Positions 1-9,621 of a DNA stretch of 64,000 nt are shown piece by piece. Below the pieces are notes generated by a model, which was given only the letters and a program-made list of their open reading frames with translations, did not search any database and was not told the DNA's origin. The first letter of the stretch is position 1; every line of letters starts with the position of its first letter. The position numbers were made by a program, and so were the translations under genes. Origin of the DNA: CAZMCT01 sp964564785 (GTDB lineage Bacteria > Planctomycetota > Phycisphaerae > UBA1845 > Fen-1342); assembly GCA_964564785.1 (NCBI GenBank), contig CAZMCT010000001.1, forward strand, positions 56,011 through 120,010. Direction: 5' to 3'.

Positions 1-29
1 TCTCACGGCAGCAGGCAGCGGAGACGAAA

Positions 30-1553
30 GTGCTCAGACCGTTCCCGGCCGAGCTCGAGCGGCAACGACAGATTATCGAGCGGGTCGCCCGTGAGCAGGG
101 GCTGGATTTCTTCGACACGATCTTCGAGCTGGTCGACTTCGAGCAGATCAACCAGATCGCCGCGTACGGCGGGTTCCCGCAGCGCTATCCGCACTGGCGC
201 TTCGGGATGGAATACGAGCGGCTCCGCAAGCAGCACCGCTACGGCCTGGGCCGCATCTACGAGATGGTCATCAACAACGACCCGTGCTACGCCTACCTCC
301 TGGCCGACAACGAGTTCGTGGACCAGAAGACCGTCATGGCCCACGTCTATGCCCACTGCGACTTCTTCAAGAACAACATCTGGTTCTCCAAGACCAACCG
401 CAAAATGATGGACGGGATGGCCAACAACGCCACCCGCGTCCACCGCCACATCGACCGCGAGGGCTTCGAGACGGTCGAGCGCTTTCTGGACGTGTGCCTC
501 TCGCTCGAGAATCTGATCGACCCCCACTCGCCTTTCATCGCCCGCGAGGAGCCGCGCCGTCCGCAGCGCCCGACCCTCCGCGACCAGGTCGAGCGGGCCG
601 TTCGCTACCCCGCCAAGCCCTACATGGAGCGCTTCATCAACCCGCCCGACCGCCTGCGCGCCGAGCGCGAGCAGGCCGAGAAAGCCGAGCAGGCCGCCCG
701 CCGGGCGTTCCCCGCCACGCCCCAGCGCGACGTCCTCGGCTTCCTCCTGCGGCACGCTCCGCTCGAGGACTGGCAGGCCGACATCCTCGACATCGTCCGC
801 GCCGAGGCGTACTACTTCGCCCCGCAGGGCCAGACCAAGATCATGAATGAGGGCTGGGCCACCTTCTGGCACTCACGCATGATGACCCGCTACCACCTCC
901 GCGCCGACGAGCTCATCACCTACTGCGACCACCACTCCGGAACCCTCGCCAGCGGCCCCGGCCGCCTCAACCCCTACAAGGTCGGCGTCGAGCTCTTTCG
1001 CGACATCGAGGAACGTTGGAACAAGGGCCGCTTCGGCAAGGACTACGACGAGTGCGACTCGATCGAGCGCCGCCGCACCTGGGACACCCACCTCATGAAG
1101 GGCCTCGAAAAAGTCTTCGAGGTCCGCCGCATCCACAACGACGTCACCTTCATCGACGAGTTCCTCACCCCCGAGTTCGTCGACCGCTGGCAGCTCTACC
1201 ACTACCGCCGCGACCCCGCCACCGGCCGCATGGTCGTCGTCAACCGCGACTTCGACCAGATCAAGCAGACCCTGCTCTTCACGCTCACCAACCACGGTCA
1301 GCCCTATATCTACGTGGTCGACGGCAATTACGCCAACCGCGGCGAGCTCTACCTCGCCCACAAGCACATCGGCGTCGACATCGACATCAAGTACGCCGGC
1401 GAGTGTCTGCTCAACCTGCACAAGATCTGGAAACGCCCCGTCCACCTCCAGGCCCGCATCAAGGACGACATGCTCCTGTTCAGCACCAGCGGCGACAACG
1501 TCACCCACCAGAAAATCAAGGACGGCCTGCCGCAGCCGGCCCACACCGTCTGA
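30..1553 (+). CDS. SpoVR family protein
   Basis: The 507-residue product matches the SpoVR family along its length, including the metal-type segment AHVYAHCDFFKNN (residues 104-116) and the block NEGWATFWHSRMM. The GTG start at 30 has GGAG six bases upstream. In other bacteria spoVR normally follows a serine protein kinase gene (prkA) and a yeaH/yhbH gene, so the window probably opens at the end of that operon; this is inference, because the upstream genes are outside. The name comes from Bacillus spore cortex formation, but most carriers do not sporulate and the biochemical role is unknown. Family assignment is very secure; function is not. Confidence 0.95.
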   Translation: MLRPFPAELERQRQIIERVAREQGLDFFDTIFELVDFEQINQIAAYGGFPQRYPHWRFGMEYERLRKQHRYGLGRIYEMVINNDPCYAYLLADNEFVDQKTVMAHVYAHCDFFKNNIWFSKTNRKMMDGMANNATRVHRHIDREGFETVERFLDVCLSLENLIDPHSPFIAREEPRRPQRPTLRDQVERAVRYPAKPYMERFINPPDRLRAEREQAEKAEQAARRAFPATPQRDVLGFLLRHAPLEDWQADILDIVRAEAYYFAPQGQTKIMNEGWATFWHSRMMTRYHLRADELITYCDHHSGTLASGPGRLNPYKVGVELFRDIEERWNKGRFGKDYDECDSIERRRTWDTHLMKGLEKVFEVRRIHNDVTFIDEFLTPEFVDRWQLYHYRRDPATGRMVVVNRDFDQIKQTLLFTLTNHGQPYIYVVDGNYANRGELYLAHKHIGVDIDIKYAGECLLNLHKIWKRPVHLQARIKDDMLLFSTSGDNVTHQKIKDGLPQPAHTV

Positions 1554-1720
1554 CGTAGCGGCCCGTGCCCCGCCCCAGCCGTGCAGAGCGCGCCCTCCAC
1601 GCCCCCCGCGTGCGCCACTGCCGTCTCGGCCCTGGCTGCGGCCACGCGCCACGTCGGCCGCGACCTCTTGTTCACCGAGGCGTCCGGAACCAGAATCGCC
1701 CCGCACGGCAGGAGTTCCCG

Positions 1721-2266
1721 ATGATCCGCATTCGACCCGTCGCCGCCCGCTTGGCCACGCTGATGCCTGCAATTCTGGTTACGTACCCGACCGCCCAGAA
1801 CCGGACTCCGGTGCAGGCCCCGCCGCCCGCGACAACCACCGCCCCCGCAGACGCGCTCGTCCCGGAGGTCGTCGAGGAGCTCTGGCCCGACGGCCGCCCC
1901 CGCGTCCGCCGCGAGGTCCTGCGACAGCCCGACGGCTCGGTCGTCGAGCACGGCCTCTACCAAAGCTGGTACGCGAACGGCCGCAAGGAGTACGAGGGCC
2001 GCTACGTCCAGGGCAAGGTCGACGGCCTGCATCGGCGCTGGCATCCCAACGGCCGGCCGGCGACCGAAGAGCACTTCTGCCTAGGACTTCGGCAGGGGCC
2101 GCGGTGGGTCTGGGACGAGCGCGGCCTGCTCCGGAAGCAGGAGCATTTCCTGGACGATCGGCCGGTTGGACTCTGGCGGACGTGGAACAGCAAGGGTGAA
2201 CTGCGGTCGCAGCACATGTTCGACGCCCGCAGCACGTCGCAGCCGACGTCCGATAAGGCGCCCTGA
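1721..2266 (+). CDS. Secreted MORN-repeat-like protein
   Basis: About 181 residues. The frame is open further upstream, but the ATG at 1721 has GGAG at 1711-1714 and begins a hydrophobic N-terminus (MIRIRPVAARLATLMPAIL) that looks like a signal peptide, so I start there. After a Pro/Ala-rich linker come repeated units of the form Y-x-x-W-Y-x-N-G-x-x-x-x-E-G (YQSWYANGRKEYEG, HRRWHPNGRPATEE, WRTWNSKGELRSQ). These resemble the MORN variants of YwqK-type proteins. It lies about 170 bp after spoVR on the same strand with no obvious functional link. Function is unknown; a cell-surface or periplasmic location is inferred from the leader. Confidence 0.75.
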   Translation: MIRIRPVAARLATLMPAILVTYPTAQNRTPVQAPPPATTTAPADALVPEVVEELWPDGRPRVRREVLRQPDGSVVEHGLYQSWYANGRKEYEGRYVQGKVDGLHRRWHPNGRPATEEHFCLGLRQGPRWVWDERGLLRKQEHFLDDRPVGLWRTWNSKGELRSQHMFDARSTSQPTSDKAP

Positions 2267-2373
2267 CCCTCACACCGAGCCGCTGGTCCAGGCCGCCCAG
2301 CAGCCGGGCCGGAACCCGATACCCCTGCGTCCGCGCAGCCTGTGCGCCGTCCGGCAGGTCCCCCTATGTCGAA

Positions 2374-2402
2374 TTGCCGCCAACGGCCGTTTCGGATACG
2401 AT
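2374..2402 (+). promoter_or_regulatory. Candidate sigma-70 promoter for the large secreted protein
   Basis: TTGCCG (2374-2379), a 17-bp spacer, then TACGAT (2397-2402), about 110 bases upstream of the ATG at 2520. Matches to consensus are partial but the spacing is ideal. This is the best candidate in the 253-bp gap after the MORN-like gene. Confidence 0.4.
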
Positions 2403-2519
2403 GGAGCCATCGCGTACCGACCGACAGCGGGCCGGCCGGCCTGCACTGGGATGGGTCGGTCAGTGGTCAAATCCGCGCCCTGTGAATCGCAGTTGCTGTC
2501 CTTTTCCTGGAGGGAAGGC

Positions 2520-5500
2520 ATGAGCCTCCGCATGCTTCTGTTGTCCGTACTGGTCGTCGCCCTCATCGTCGCGGCCGATTCGACCCCCGCTCAGAGCACG
2601 GCTGAACCCGCGGTTACCCCACCGAAGGGCGCCATCCGGCCACCCGGCTTCGGACACCTCGAAGTGCTCGACCAGCCCTACACTCCGGTCCCGCGTGCGC
2701 TTCAGCGGACCTCGCCCCCCGGGCGTTACCGGACGGGGCGCTACGTCGTGACGCAAGTCAACGTGGACGCGAACGGGCAGAACATCCTGAACGACGCGGC
2801 CAACGAGCCGACGATCGCGGTCGATCCGACGAACCCGCTGCGGATCGTGATCGGCTGGCGGCAGTTCGACACGATCAACAGCAATTTCCGGCAGGCGGGC
2901 TGGGGCTATTCGACGGACGGCGGGCAGAGCTGGACGTTCCCGGGCAAGATCGAGCCGGGGCACTTCCGCTCGGACCCGGTGCTGGCTGTGGATCGCGACG
3001 GTGTGTTCTACTACAACTCGCTGACGAACGAGGGCGGGTTCCAGTGCTTCGTGCACCGCTCGTGGGACGGCGGCGTGACCTGGCAGCAGCCGGGCGTGTT
3101 CGCCCAGGGCGGCGACAAGCAGTGGATGGCGATCGACACGACCGACGGGGTGGGCAGCGGCAACATCTACGCGTACTGGAACGAGTTCTACAGCATCTGT
3201 AGCGGCCAATTCACGCGCTCCACGAACGGCGGCGACAGCTACGAGCCGTGCAGCACGATCCCGGGGTCGCCGTATTGGGGCACGTTCTCGATCGCGCCGG
3301 ACGGCACGGTCTTCGTCTGCGGCGACGGCTTCCTCGTCGCCCGCTCCACCACCCTGAAGAACCCCGGCTCGCCCCACGCCTGGCAGTTCAACACCACGGT
3401 GAACCTCAACGGCACGCTTCAGTACGGCCTGCCGATCAACCCGGACGGTCTGGCCGGACAGGCCTGGATCGCCGTCGATCCCTCGCGCCCGGGCTGGGTC
3501 TACCTGCTGGCCTCGGTCGACCCGAGCGGCGCCGATCCGCTGGACGTGATGTTCTCGCGTAGCACCGACAACGGTCAGACCTGGAGCGCGCCGCTCAAGG
3601 TGAACGGCGACACGAGCACCAGCAATTACCAGTGGTTCGGCACGATGTCGGTCTCGCCCGACGGACGCATCGACGTCGTCTGGAACGACACGCGGCTGAA
3701 TCCCGGCGGGACGAACTCGGCCACGTTCTACCGCTACTCGACGGACGGCGGCTTCACCTGGTCGAACGAGGAGCAGATCACGCCGGTCTGGAACCCGCTG
3801 GTCGGCTGGCCGCAGCAGTCCAAGATCGGCGACTACTACCACATGGTTTCCGACGAACGCGGCGCCGATTTGGCCTTTGCCACCACGCTGAACGGTGAGC
3901 AGGACGTCTACTACGTGCGCCTCGGCGATCCGAAGTGTGACAGCGCCGGCACGGTCGAACTCGACCGCGCCGCCTATGCCTGCGAGAGCACGATCGCGAT
4001 CGAAGTCGTCGACTGCGATCTGAACGCCGACCCCAACGCCGTCGAAACAGTACCCGTGCTCGTCGCCTCCAGCTCGGAGCCGGCCGGTGAGACCGTGACG
4101 CTCACCGAGAGCGGCCCGAATACGAGCGTGCTTCTGGGCTCGATTGCGGTCAGCACGATCAACGCCCCCGGCGTGCTGCTGGTCGCACCGGGCGACACGA
4201 TTACCGTGACCTACACGGACGCGGATGACGGACAAGGCGGGACCAACGTACCGGTGGTCGCGACGGCCCCGGTCGACTGCACCCCGCCCGGCATCTCCGG
4301 CGTACAGGTCCTCAGCGTCGGCCCGCACGAGGCCCAGATCACCTTCAACGCCACCGAGCCCGTGCGGGGCCGCGTGCTCTACGGTCTGAGCTGCGGCTCA
4401 CTCACCGGCACGGCCGACGTGAGCTCGTACAGCACGACGCCGGTCGTCAACGTGACCGGCCTGAACGAGAACACCGGCTACTACTTCGCGGTCGAGGCCG
4501 AGGACCAGGCCGGCAACGTCGCCACCGACAACAACGGCGGCGCCTGCTACGCCTTCGCCACGGCCGATATCCCCAACTACTTCACGGAGCAGTTCTCCAA
4601 CAACGATCTCGACAACCTCAGCCTGGTTTTCACCCCGAACGGCTCGATCGACTTCTACGACGGCTGCGTCGAGGGGATCACCGCCCTGCCGACCGACCCG
4701 GCCGGCGGCACGACCCTGACGCTGACCGATGACAGCTTTGCGACCGTGAACCTGGGCGGCGGCGCGACCGTGCCGCTGTACGGTGTGAGCTACAACCGCT
4801 TCTACGTCGGCAGCAACGGCTTCATCACGTTCAACAGTGGCGACACCGCGACCGTCGAAAGCTACGCCAACCACTTCAACCAGCCACGCATCTCAGGTCT
4901 GTTCGACGACCTGAATCCCGCTGCCGGCGGGACCGTAAGCTGGAAGCAGTTGGGCGACCGCGTGGCCGTCACCTGGCTCAACGTCCCGCATTACGGCACA
5001 AGCATCACGAACACGTTTCAGATCGAAATGTTCTACGACGGCCAGATCACGCTGAACTACCTGGCGATCGGCATCAGCGACGGCCTGGCGGGCCTTTCGG
5101 CCGGCGGCGGCGTCCCGGCCGAATTCTCCCCCACCGACCTGTCCAATATGGGGCCGTGCGAGCCGACGCCGCCGACCGCGTCGAACGGCACGGCCTCGAC
5201 GGCTCCGGGCGTCCCGGTTGCGGTCGTGCTGGTCGCGATCGACGACGGGCTGCCGAATCCGCCGGGCGACCTGAGCTTCGTGATCACCAGCCTGCCGCAG
5301 CACGGCATGCTGGCCGACCCGGCCGCCGGCGCGATCGGCAGCGTGCCCTATACGCTGGTCGGGGGCGGCAACGTCGTGCAGTACACGCCCAGCTTCTACT
5401 ACGCAGGCACCGACAGCTTCCAGTTCGTGGCCAACGACGGCGGCACCCCCCCGCAGGGCGGCGACTCGAACACGGCGACGATCACCGTCAGCGTGGTGGC

Positions 5501-6203
5501 CGCGCCGCAACTGGTCTATTCGTTCCCGCTCGACACCAACCCGGGCTGGACGGTCGAGGGCGCGTGGGCCTTCGGTCAGCCGACCGGCGGCGGCAGCCAC
5601 GCCCGCGATCCGAACAGCGGCTACACCGGCCTGAATGTGTACGGCTACAACCTCAACGGCGATTACACGAACAACATGCCGGCCCGCAATCTCACCACGA
5701 CCGCGATCGATTGCAGCGATGTCGGCAACGCCGAGCTGCGTTTCCAGCGGCGGCTGGGCGTCGAGGCCTCGGATGATGCGCTCGTCCGGGTGTCGAGCGA
5801 CGGCAGCAATTGGACAACCGTCTGGGACAACAACAACGCGGGGTACAACGAGGTGAGCTGGACGGCCGTCAGCTACAGCATCGCCGCGGTCGCCGACCAC
5901 CAGCCGACGGTGTACATCCGCTGGGTGATGGGCCCGACGGACACGTCGGTGACCTACCCGGGCTGGAACATCGACGACGTGCAGATCTGGGGCGTCGTGA
6001 CGCCGCGGATCGTCGGCGACGCCAACTGCGACGGCGACGTCGGCTTCCCCGACATCAACGCGTTCGTGCTCCTGCTGAGCAACCCGGCGGCCTGGGAGAC
6101 GGCGTACCCCGACTGCAACCCGGCCAACGGCGACGTGAACGACGACGGTCAGGTGGACTTCGGCGACATCAACCCATTCGTGGCGCTGCTGACGGGTTCT
6201 TAG
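2520..6203 (+). CDS. Large secreted multidomain BNR/FN3/cadherin-like protein with dockerin-type C-terminus
   Basis: The ATG at 2520 follows GGAGGG and starts a clear signal peptide (MSLRMLLLSVLVVALIVAA), giving 1227 residues. Order by approximate residue: BNR/sialidase-like propeller with repeated S-T-D-G-G or S-T-D-N-G boxes (77-472); fibronectin III-like domain (590-670); a module with the YVGSNGFITF motif (684-864); a cadherin-like/Big domain with repeated Asp-Gly turns (880-997); a jelly-roll-like segment (1000-1160); and two EF-hand-like dockerin repeats starting GDANCDGDV and GDVNDDGQV (1164-1227). No catalytic sialidase residues could be assigned, so the propeller may be structural. 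The TAG stop is the first triplet of a dispersed palindromic repeat. The final dockerin is typical of Phycisphaerae surface proteins. Confidence 0.9.
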   Translation: MSLRMLLLSVLVVALIVAADSTPAQSTAEPAVTPPKGAIRPPGFGHLEVLDQPYTPVPRALQRTSPPGRYRTGRYVVTQVNVDANGQNILNDAANEPTIAVDPTNPLRIVIGWRQFDTINSNFRQAGWGYSTDGGQSWTFPGKIEPGHFRSDPVLAVDRDGVFYYNSLTNEGGFQCFVHRSWDGGVTWQQPGVFAQGGDKQWMAIDTTDGVGSGNIYAYWNEFYSICSGQFTRSTNGGDSYEPCSTIPGSPYWGTFSIAPDGTVFVCGDGFLVARSTTLKNPGSPHAWQFNTTVNLNGTLQYGLPINPDGLAGQAWIAVDPSRPGWVYLLASVDPSGADPLDVMFSRSTDNGQTWSAPLKVNGDTSTSNYQWFGTMSVSPDGRIDVVWNDTRLNPGGTNSATFYRYSTDGGFTWSNEEQITPVWNPLVGWPQQSKIGDYYHMVSDERGADLAFATTLNGEQDVYYVRLGDPKCDSAGTVELDRAAYACESTIAIEVVDCDLNADPNAVETVPVLVASSSEPAGETVTLTESGPNTSVLLGSIAVSTINAPGVLLVAPGDTITVTYTDADDGQGGTNVPVVATAPVDCTPPGISGVQVLSVGPHEAQITFNATEPVRGRVLYGLSCGSLTGTADVSSYSTTPVVNVTGLNENTGYYFAVEAEDQAGNVATDNNGGACYAFATADIPNYFTEQFSNNDLDNLSLVFTPNGSIDFYDGCVEGITALPTDPAGGTTLTLTDDSFATVNLGGGATVPLYGVSYNRFYVGSNGFITFNSGDTATVESYANHFNQPRISGLFDDLNPAAGGTVSWKQLGDRVAVTWLNVPHYGTSITNTFQIEMFYDGQITLNYLAIGISDGLAGLSAGGGVPAEFSPTDLSNMGPCEPTPPTASNGTASTAPGVPVAVVLVAIDDGLPNPPGDLSFVITSLPQHGMLADPAAGAIGSVPYTLVGGGNVVQYTPSFYYAGTDSFQFVANDGGTPPQGGDSNTATITVSVVAAPQLVYSFPLDTNPGWTVEGAWAFGQPTGGGSHARDPNSGYTGLNVYGYNLNGDYTNNMPARNLTTTAIDCSDVGNAELRFQRRLGVEASDDALVRVSSDGSNWTTVWDNNNAGYNEVSWTAVSYSIAAVADHQPTVYIRWVMGPTDTSVTYPGWNIDDVQIWGVVTPRIVGDANCDGDVGFPDINAFVLLLSNPAAWETAYPDCNPANGDVNDDGQVDFGDINPFVALLTGS

Positions 6204-6300
6204 CAGCCCGTTGAAGAAGGAGGCCGGCCCCGCGCCAACCCACCATCACGGTGACGCCCACAGCCCCTCCCGGAGTGCCTGTCCCTTGTTCGGCGGGCTG
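6204..6300 (-). repeat. Dispersed palindromic element, copy A
   Basis: Left terminus CAGCCCGTTGAAGAAGG abuts the stop codon at 6201-6203; right terminus GTCCCTTGTTCGGCGGGCTG ends at 6300. The asymmetric core (GGCTGTGGGCGTCACCGTGA) is on the minus strand. The following 140 bp up to 6441 show nothing recognisable. Confidence 0.8.
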
Positions 6301-6441
6301 TTCGCGTCCCCAATGCGGCAGTACGAAGGCGCAGCCGCCAAGACACCAAGCTCGACCAGGCGAATGAACGTCCCGGTCCCGACCGGTGTCGTGGCGGCTG
6401 TCTCGCTTCCTGACGAGGTAGTCGGCTCCCGCCGGCCGCGG

Positions 6442-6795
6442 CTACACGTACGTCTGCGGCTGACGGGTCTCCACACCGATCTCATAGCCCGACGCCAGCG
6501 TCCGCCGTGAGTGTACGACCGTTCCGCACAGGAACAGCGGCTCGCCGTGCGGGTGCGGCACGAGCGTCTCGACCCAAGTCCCCGGCGCGACGTCCGCCGC
6601 CAGTTGCAGCGCCAGCCCGTTCCGTGACAGGTTGAGCGTTTCGCCGAGCACGGTCCGTACCTCGCCCGTTGCCGCGTCGATCAGCCGGATGCGGCACGGG
6701 ACGCGGAATGGCGTGCGGCGTTCGGCCCGCTGGGGACGCGTACGGGGAGCCGGCCGGGCTGACGGGGGGCACGACAGCGCGGCACGGGGGTCCAT
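6442..6795 (-). CDS. PilZ domain protein
   Basis: About 117 residues. It carries the PilZ hallmarks RAERRTPFR (RxxxR-type c-di-GMP-binding arginines) and NLSRNGLAL (D/NxSxxG-type), followed by the usual beta-barrel to YEIGVE. The frame stays open far upstream, but that part runs through a dispersed repeat. The ATG at 6795 with GGAG six bases before it is preferred; an ATG four residues-worth upstream (6801) is also possible. It is a stand-alone PilZ domain, presumably a c-di-GMP sensor acting by protein contact, with no adjacent partner that identifies its target. PilZ assignment is confident; the start is less so. Confidence 0.8.
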   Translation of the reverse strand: MDPRAALSCPPSARPAPRTRPQRAERRTPFRVPCRIRLIDAATGEVRTVLGETLNLSRNGLALQLAADVAPGTWVETLVPHPHGEPLFLCGTVVHSRRTLASGYEIGVETRQPQTYV

Positions 6796-6977
6796 CGGCA
6801 TCTCCACCGGCTTGGGCGGCACGCCGGCCGCGACCTCGCCCGCCGCGAGCGGTCGTGCCCTTGTCTGTATCGGTCGCGCTGCCGCGAGAGCATTAAGAGC
6901 CGTCGAATTCTCGCTCGGACGCCACCGGCCTCCCCCGTGTCGCCCGCTATCCCGGACGCGCACCTCAGCACCCGGAT

Positions 6978-7091
6978 AGCAGCCCGTTGAATAAGGGCGC
7001 CGGCTTCGCTTCAAGCCCGCATCCCGGTAGCGCCAACAGCCACTTCCGCAGTGCTTGTCGCCATTTTTCGACGCCCTTTTGCAACGGGCGG
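6978..7091 (-). repeat. Dispersed palindromic element, copy B
   Basis: Termini TAGCAGCCCGTTGAATAAGG (from 6977) and CCCTTTTGCAACGGGCGG (to 7091). Core GGCTGTTGGCGCTACCGGGA is on the minus strand. It sits in the roughly 400-bp gap between the PilZ gene and the 82-residue protein; the rest of that gap shows no gene. Confidence 0.8.
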
Positions 7092-7194
7092 ATCGGCCCC
7101 GCACGTGTGCGGCGATCACCGTCCCCCCATGATCGCGGGAGACCAGATCGACGCCGCCCCGTATTCACCCCCGGATCCGCGGGCTGAAACCCCG

Positions 7195-7443
7195 TCAGCC
7201 GAGGACCTCGACACGCGTGTGGGGATCGACTGTGAGCGTCGTTCGTTCACCGTCCGGTTTGACCAGCCGAAGCCGCTGGAGCCAGTACCGGCTCTCGGGG
7301 CCGTGGGCATACCAACTCCCCGTCTTCTCAATCTCGACGGCCTGGAGAACCCCCTCGACGGACAGTTGCCAGTCGCCGTCGCGGCGGTCAATCGCCTGTG
7401 TCACACGGACGCGCTGACCGGGCTTCAGGTCCTCAATCTTCAT
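7195..7443 (-). CDS. Conserved-looking 82-residue hypothetical protein
   Basis: Opens MKIEDLKPGQRVRVTQAIDR, a beta-rich start resembling KOW/SH3-like barrels, and ends TVDPHTRVEVLG. GAGGAG precedes the ATG by five bases. Composition is charged and soluble with no signal peptide or membrane segment. It lies 48 bp downstream of the BatA/VWA gene on the same strand, so it may be co-transcribed with it. I do not recognise a named family. The predicted small beta-barrel with many Arg/Lys residues could bind nucleic acid, but that is speculation. Confidence 0.7.
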   Translation of the reverse strand: MKIEDLKPGQRVRVTQAIDRRDGDWQLSVEGVLQAVEIEKTGSWYAHGPESRYWLQRLRLVKPDGERTTLTVDPHTRVEVLG

Positions 7444-7491
7444 GAATGCTCCTCGCGGCCGATTTTAGCAGCGCACCCGCCACGGCGACCG

Positions 7492-9534
7492 CTACAGCAT
7501 CACCCGGCGGTTGTAAACCCACCACTCGATGAGCAGAATCAGCAGGGCACCGCCGACGAACCACCGCCACACCTCGGGGGTCGCCGTCCGGATCGCCGCC
7601 AGCTCGCGGATGGCCGCACCCGGGCCGCCTTCCGGCGGCTTCTCGGGTACCCGGATGTCGCTCTCCCAAGCGTCTTCGAGGTTTACCGCGAACCGGCTTC
7701 GGCCAGGCAGGCCGTCCTCTACCTCGTAGAGCCCGACCCGCTCCGTCCCGTCGTAGTACGCAACGCCGTAGGCGTCCGCCCGCACTGAAACCCGCGACTT
7801 ATCGGGCCGCACCAGTTGCAGCCGCTCCTTGTCGGGCGGAAACGGGATCCGCAGCGGCTCGCCCGGCCGGATCGGTCTCCCGCCGTCCTCGCTCTCGCCC
7901 CCCCCGAGGTACCGGATCGCGTTATAGATGAAGACGCCGAAGCTCAGTTTGCTCCACCAGGTGCTGGCCTCGACCGGAAATGTCAGCACGAGATACTGCC
8001 GCCCCTTGGTCGCGTAACGGAATAGCACCGGCCCACGCGGCCCCTCAACCAGTGTCTCGGCGCTCGGCGGCACCTTCACGAGCCGGCTTTCGGCCACGTA
8101 AACGAAGTCGAGCGAGACGTACCGCAGGATCGGGTGCGTCTCGTCCCACCAGATCAACGGGTGATGGATGGCCGTCTCGCCCGTGTCCTCGATGCCCACG
8201 TCCCGCGGGATCGCCCCCAAAAACAGGTAGTTCCCCGCCGGCAGCTCCGTTGGAACGTACTTGTCGAAGATCACCACGTCGTACGTGCTCTGGCCGTCGG
8301 ATTCATACGGGCCACCCTCGCCCGCCTCGTACTGAGCGGGCGTGACAAACGGGAATTCCTGTAGCGGCAACCCTCGGATCACGCTGTCCAGGAAGGGAAA
8401 CTGACCGTCGGTCACCACCAGCACCCGTTGCCGGCGCGGCGCCGGCACAACCGCGGTCGCGGTATTGTCCACACCCAGGGCGTCCGGCCGCGAGAGTCGG
8501 GCCTCGACCACGGCCGCCCGATCGAGCAGCACGGGAAAGCTGAGGGCGCGGATGTGGTTACCTCCCGCAGGCGCGCTTTCGGCTTCCTCGGACCGGGCGC
8601 CGGGCGGTGGCCACTCGGGCGGCCGGGCGGTCAGTTCGAGCGCCTCAACCGCCCGGAGCTTGCCATCCACGTGGAGCGTGATGTCGGTGCTGACCGGATC
8701 GGGCCCAAAGTTCTCGACCGTCAGAAAGACTTCGACGCGTTCCGGTTGCTCGTAGTTGCGTTGAGTTCGCAGGACGGTGATCCCGACGTTATCCTCCGCC
8801 CGTCCGACCCGGAGCAGCTCGAGCGTCCCACCGCGAACGCTGGTGCGCGCGAGGTCCGGGATTCGGCCGTCTGAGATCAGCACCAGCCGCGGGGGCGACT
8901 CCGCGCTGACGGGCGTCTGGTCGGTCGAACGGGTGGGTGGCGAGAGGTACGCCTCGGCCAAGCCAATGGCCTCGCGCAGGTCGGTGCGGCCGTCGGTGGG
9001 CTCGAGGCGCTCGATCACGTCGGCGAGGTCGGCGGTGTTGGTGGTGAACGGCGAGAGGATGGTGGCGCGGTCGGAGAAGGCGATCAGCATGACCTGCGTG
9101 CGGGCTTCGGCGCCACCGAACGTGAAGAACGAGCGCCAGCCCTGGGCGCGGCGGTTGAAGGTGCGGACCAGACGTGTGGCCTGCTCCTTGGCTTCGTCGA
9201 GCCGCGTGCGGTCACCCTCGCGGGCCTGCATGGAGGCCGAACGATCGAGCAGCAGCACGACGCGGTCGGCGTCGGTAACACTGCTCTGGACGATGGGACG
9301 CGCGAGGGCCAGAATCGCGGCGATCAGGATGAGGAGCTGAAGCAGCAGGAGCAGGTTGCGCCGCAGACGCTGGAACGGTGCGTTGACCTGGAGGTCCTGA
9401 ACGGCCCGCTTCCAGAGCAGCGTCGACGGCACGAGTTGTTCGCGCCGCCGCAACTTCAGGAAATACAGAATGAGCAGCGCCGGTACGACGACCGCCGCCA
9501 GGGCGGCCGCGAACCAGGGGTTCAGGAAGCTCAC
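7492..9534 (-). CDS. BatA/VWA-domain membrane protein
   Basis: 680 residues from a GTG start with GGAGG six bases upstream. The N-terminus (1-85) is the BatA-type double membrane segment, beginning MSFLNPWFAAALAAVVVPAL and followed by a basic loop and a second hydrophobic stretch ending at ALARP. A von Willebrand factor A domain follows, with the MIDAS-type DRSAS motif near residue 100 and a conserved TDGRTDL block. A long beta-rich region leads to a C-terminal membrane helix (about 655-680). BatA proteins usually sit with moxR and DUF58 genes in aerotolerance-type operons; neither partner is adjacent here. The likely role is assembly or chaperoning at the inner membrane; the substrate is unknown. 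Confidence 0.85.
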   Translation of the reverse strand: MSFLNPWFAAALAAVVVPALLILYFLKLRRREQLVPSTLLWKRAVQDLQVNAPFQRLRRNLLLLLQLLILIAAILALARPIVQSSVTDADRVVLLLDRSASMQAREGDRTRLDEAKEQATRLVRTFNRRAQGWRSFFTFGGAEARTQVMLIAFSDRATILSPFTTNTADLADVIERLEPTDGRTDLREAIGLAEAYLSPPTRSTDQTPVSAESPPRLVLISDGRIPDLARTSVRGGTLELLRVGRAEDNVGITVLRTQRNYEQPERVEVFLTVENFGPDPVSTDITLHVDGKLRAVEALELTARPPEWPPPGARSEEAESAPAGGNHIRALSFPVLLDRAAVVEARLSRPDALGVDNTATAVVPAPRRQRVLVVTDGQFPFLDSVIRGLPLQEFPFVTPAQYEAGEGGPYESDGQSTYDVVIFDKYVPTELPAGNYLFLGAIPRDVGIEDTGETAIHHPLIWWDETHPILRYVSLDFVYVAESRLVKVPPSAETLVEGPRGPVLFRYATKGRQYLVLTFPVEASTWWSKLSFGVFIYNAIRYLGGGESEDGGRPIRPGEPLRIPFPPDKERLQLVRPDKSRVSVRADAYGVAYYDGTERVGLYEVEDGLPGRSRFAVNLEDAWESDIRVPEKPPEGGPGAAIRELAAIRTATPEVWRWFVGGALLILLIEWWVYNRRVML

Positions 9535-9621
9535 CCGGACCTCCGCGCGCCCCGGCGCTCCGGCCGAGGGCCGCCGTAAGCGTACCTGCTCGGGCGGCCG
9601 AACGCACGCGGAATCAAGAGG

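Noticed and set aside
2460..4328. Minus-strand frame of 622 residues inside the secreted BNR gene
   Set aside because: Composition is shadow-like and lacks domains; the plus-strand frame has signal peptide and dockerin.
7092..7194. tRNA-like sequence near the repeat B end
   Set aside because: Short GC palindromes only; no D-loop or T-loop signature such as GGTTCGA.
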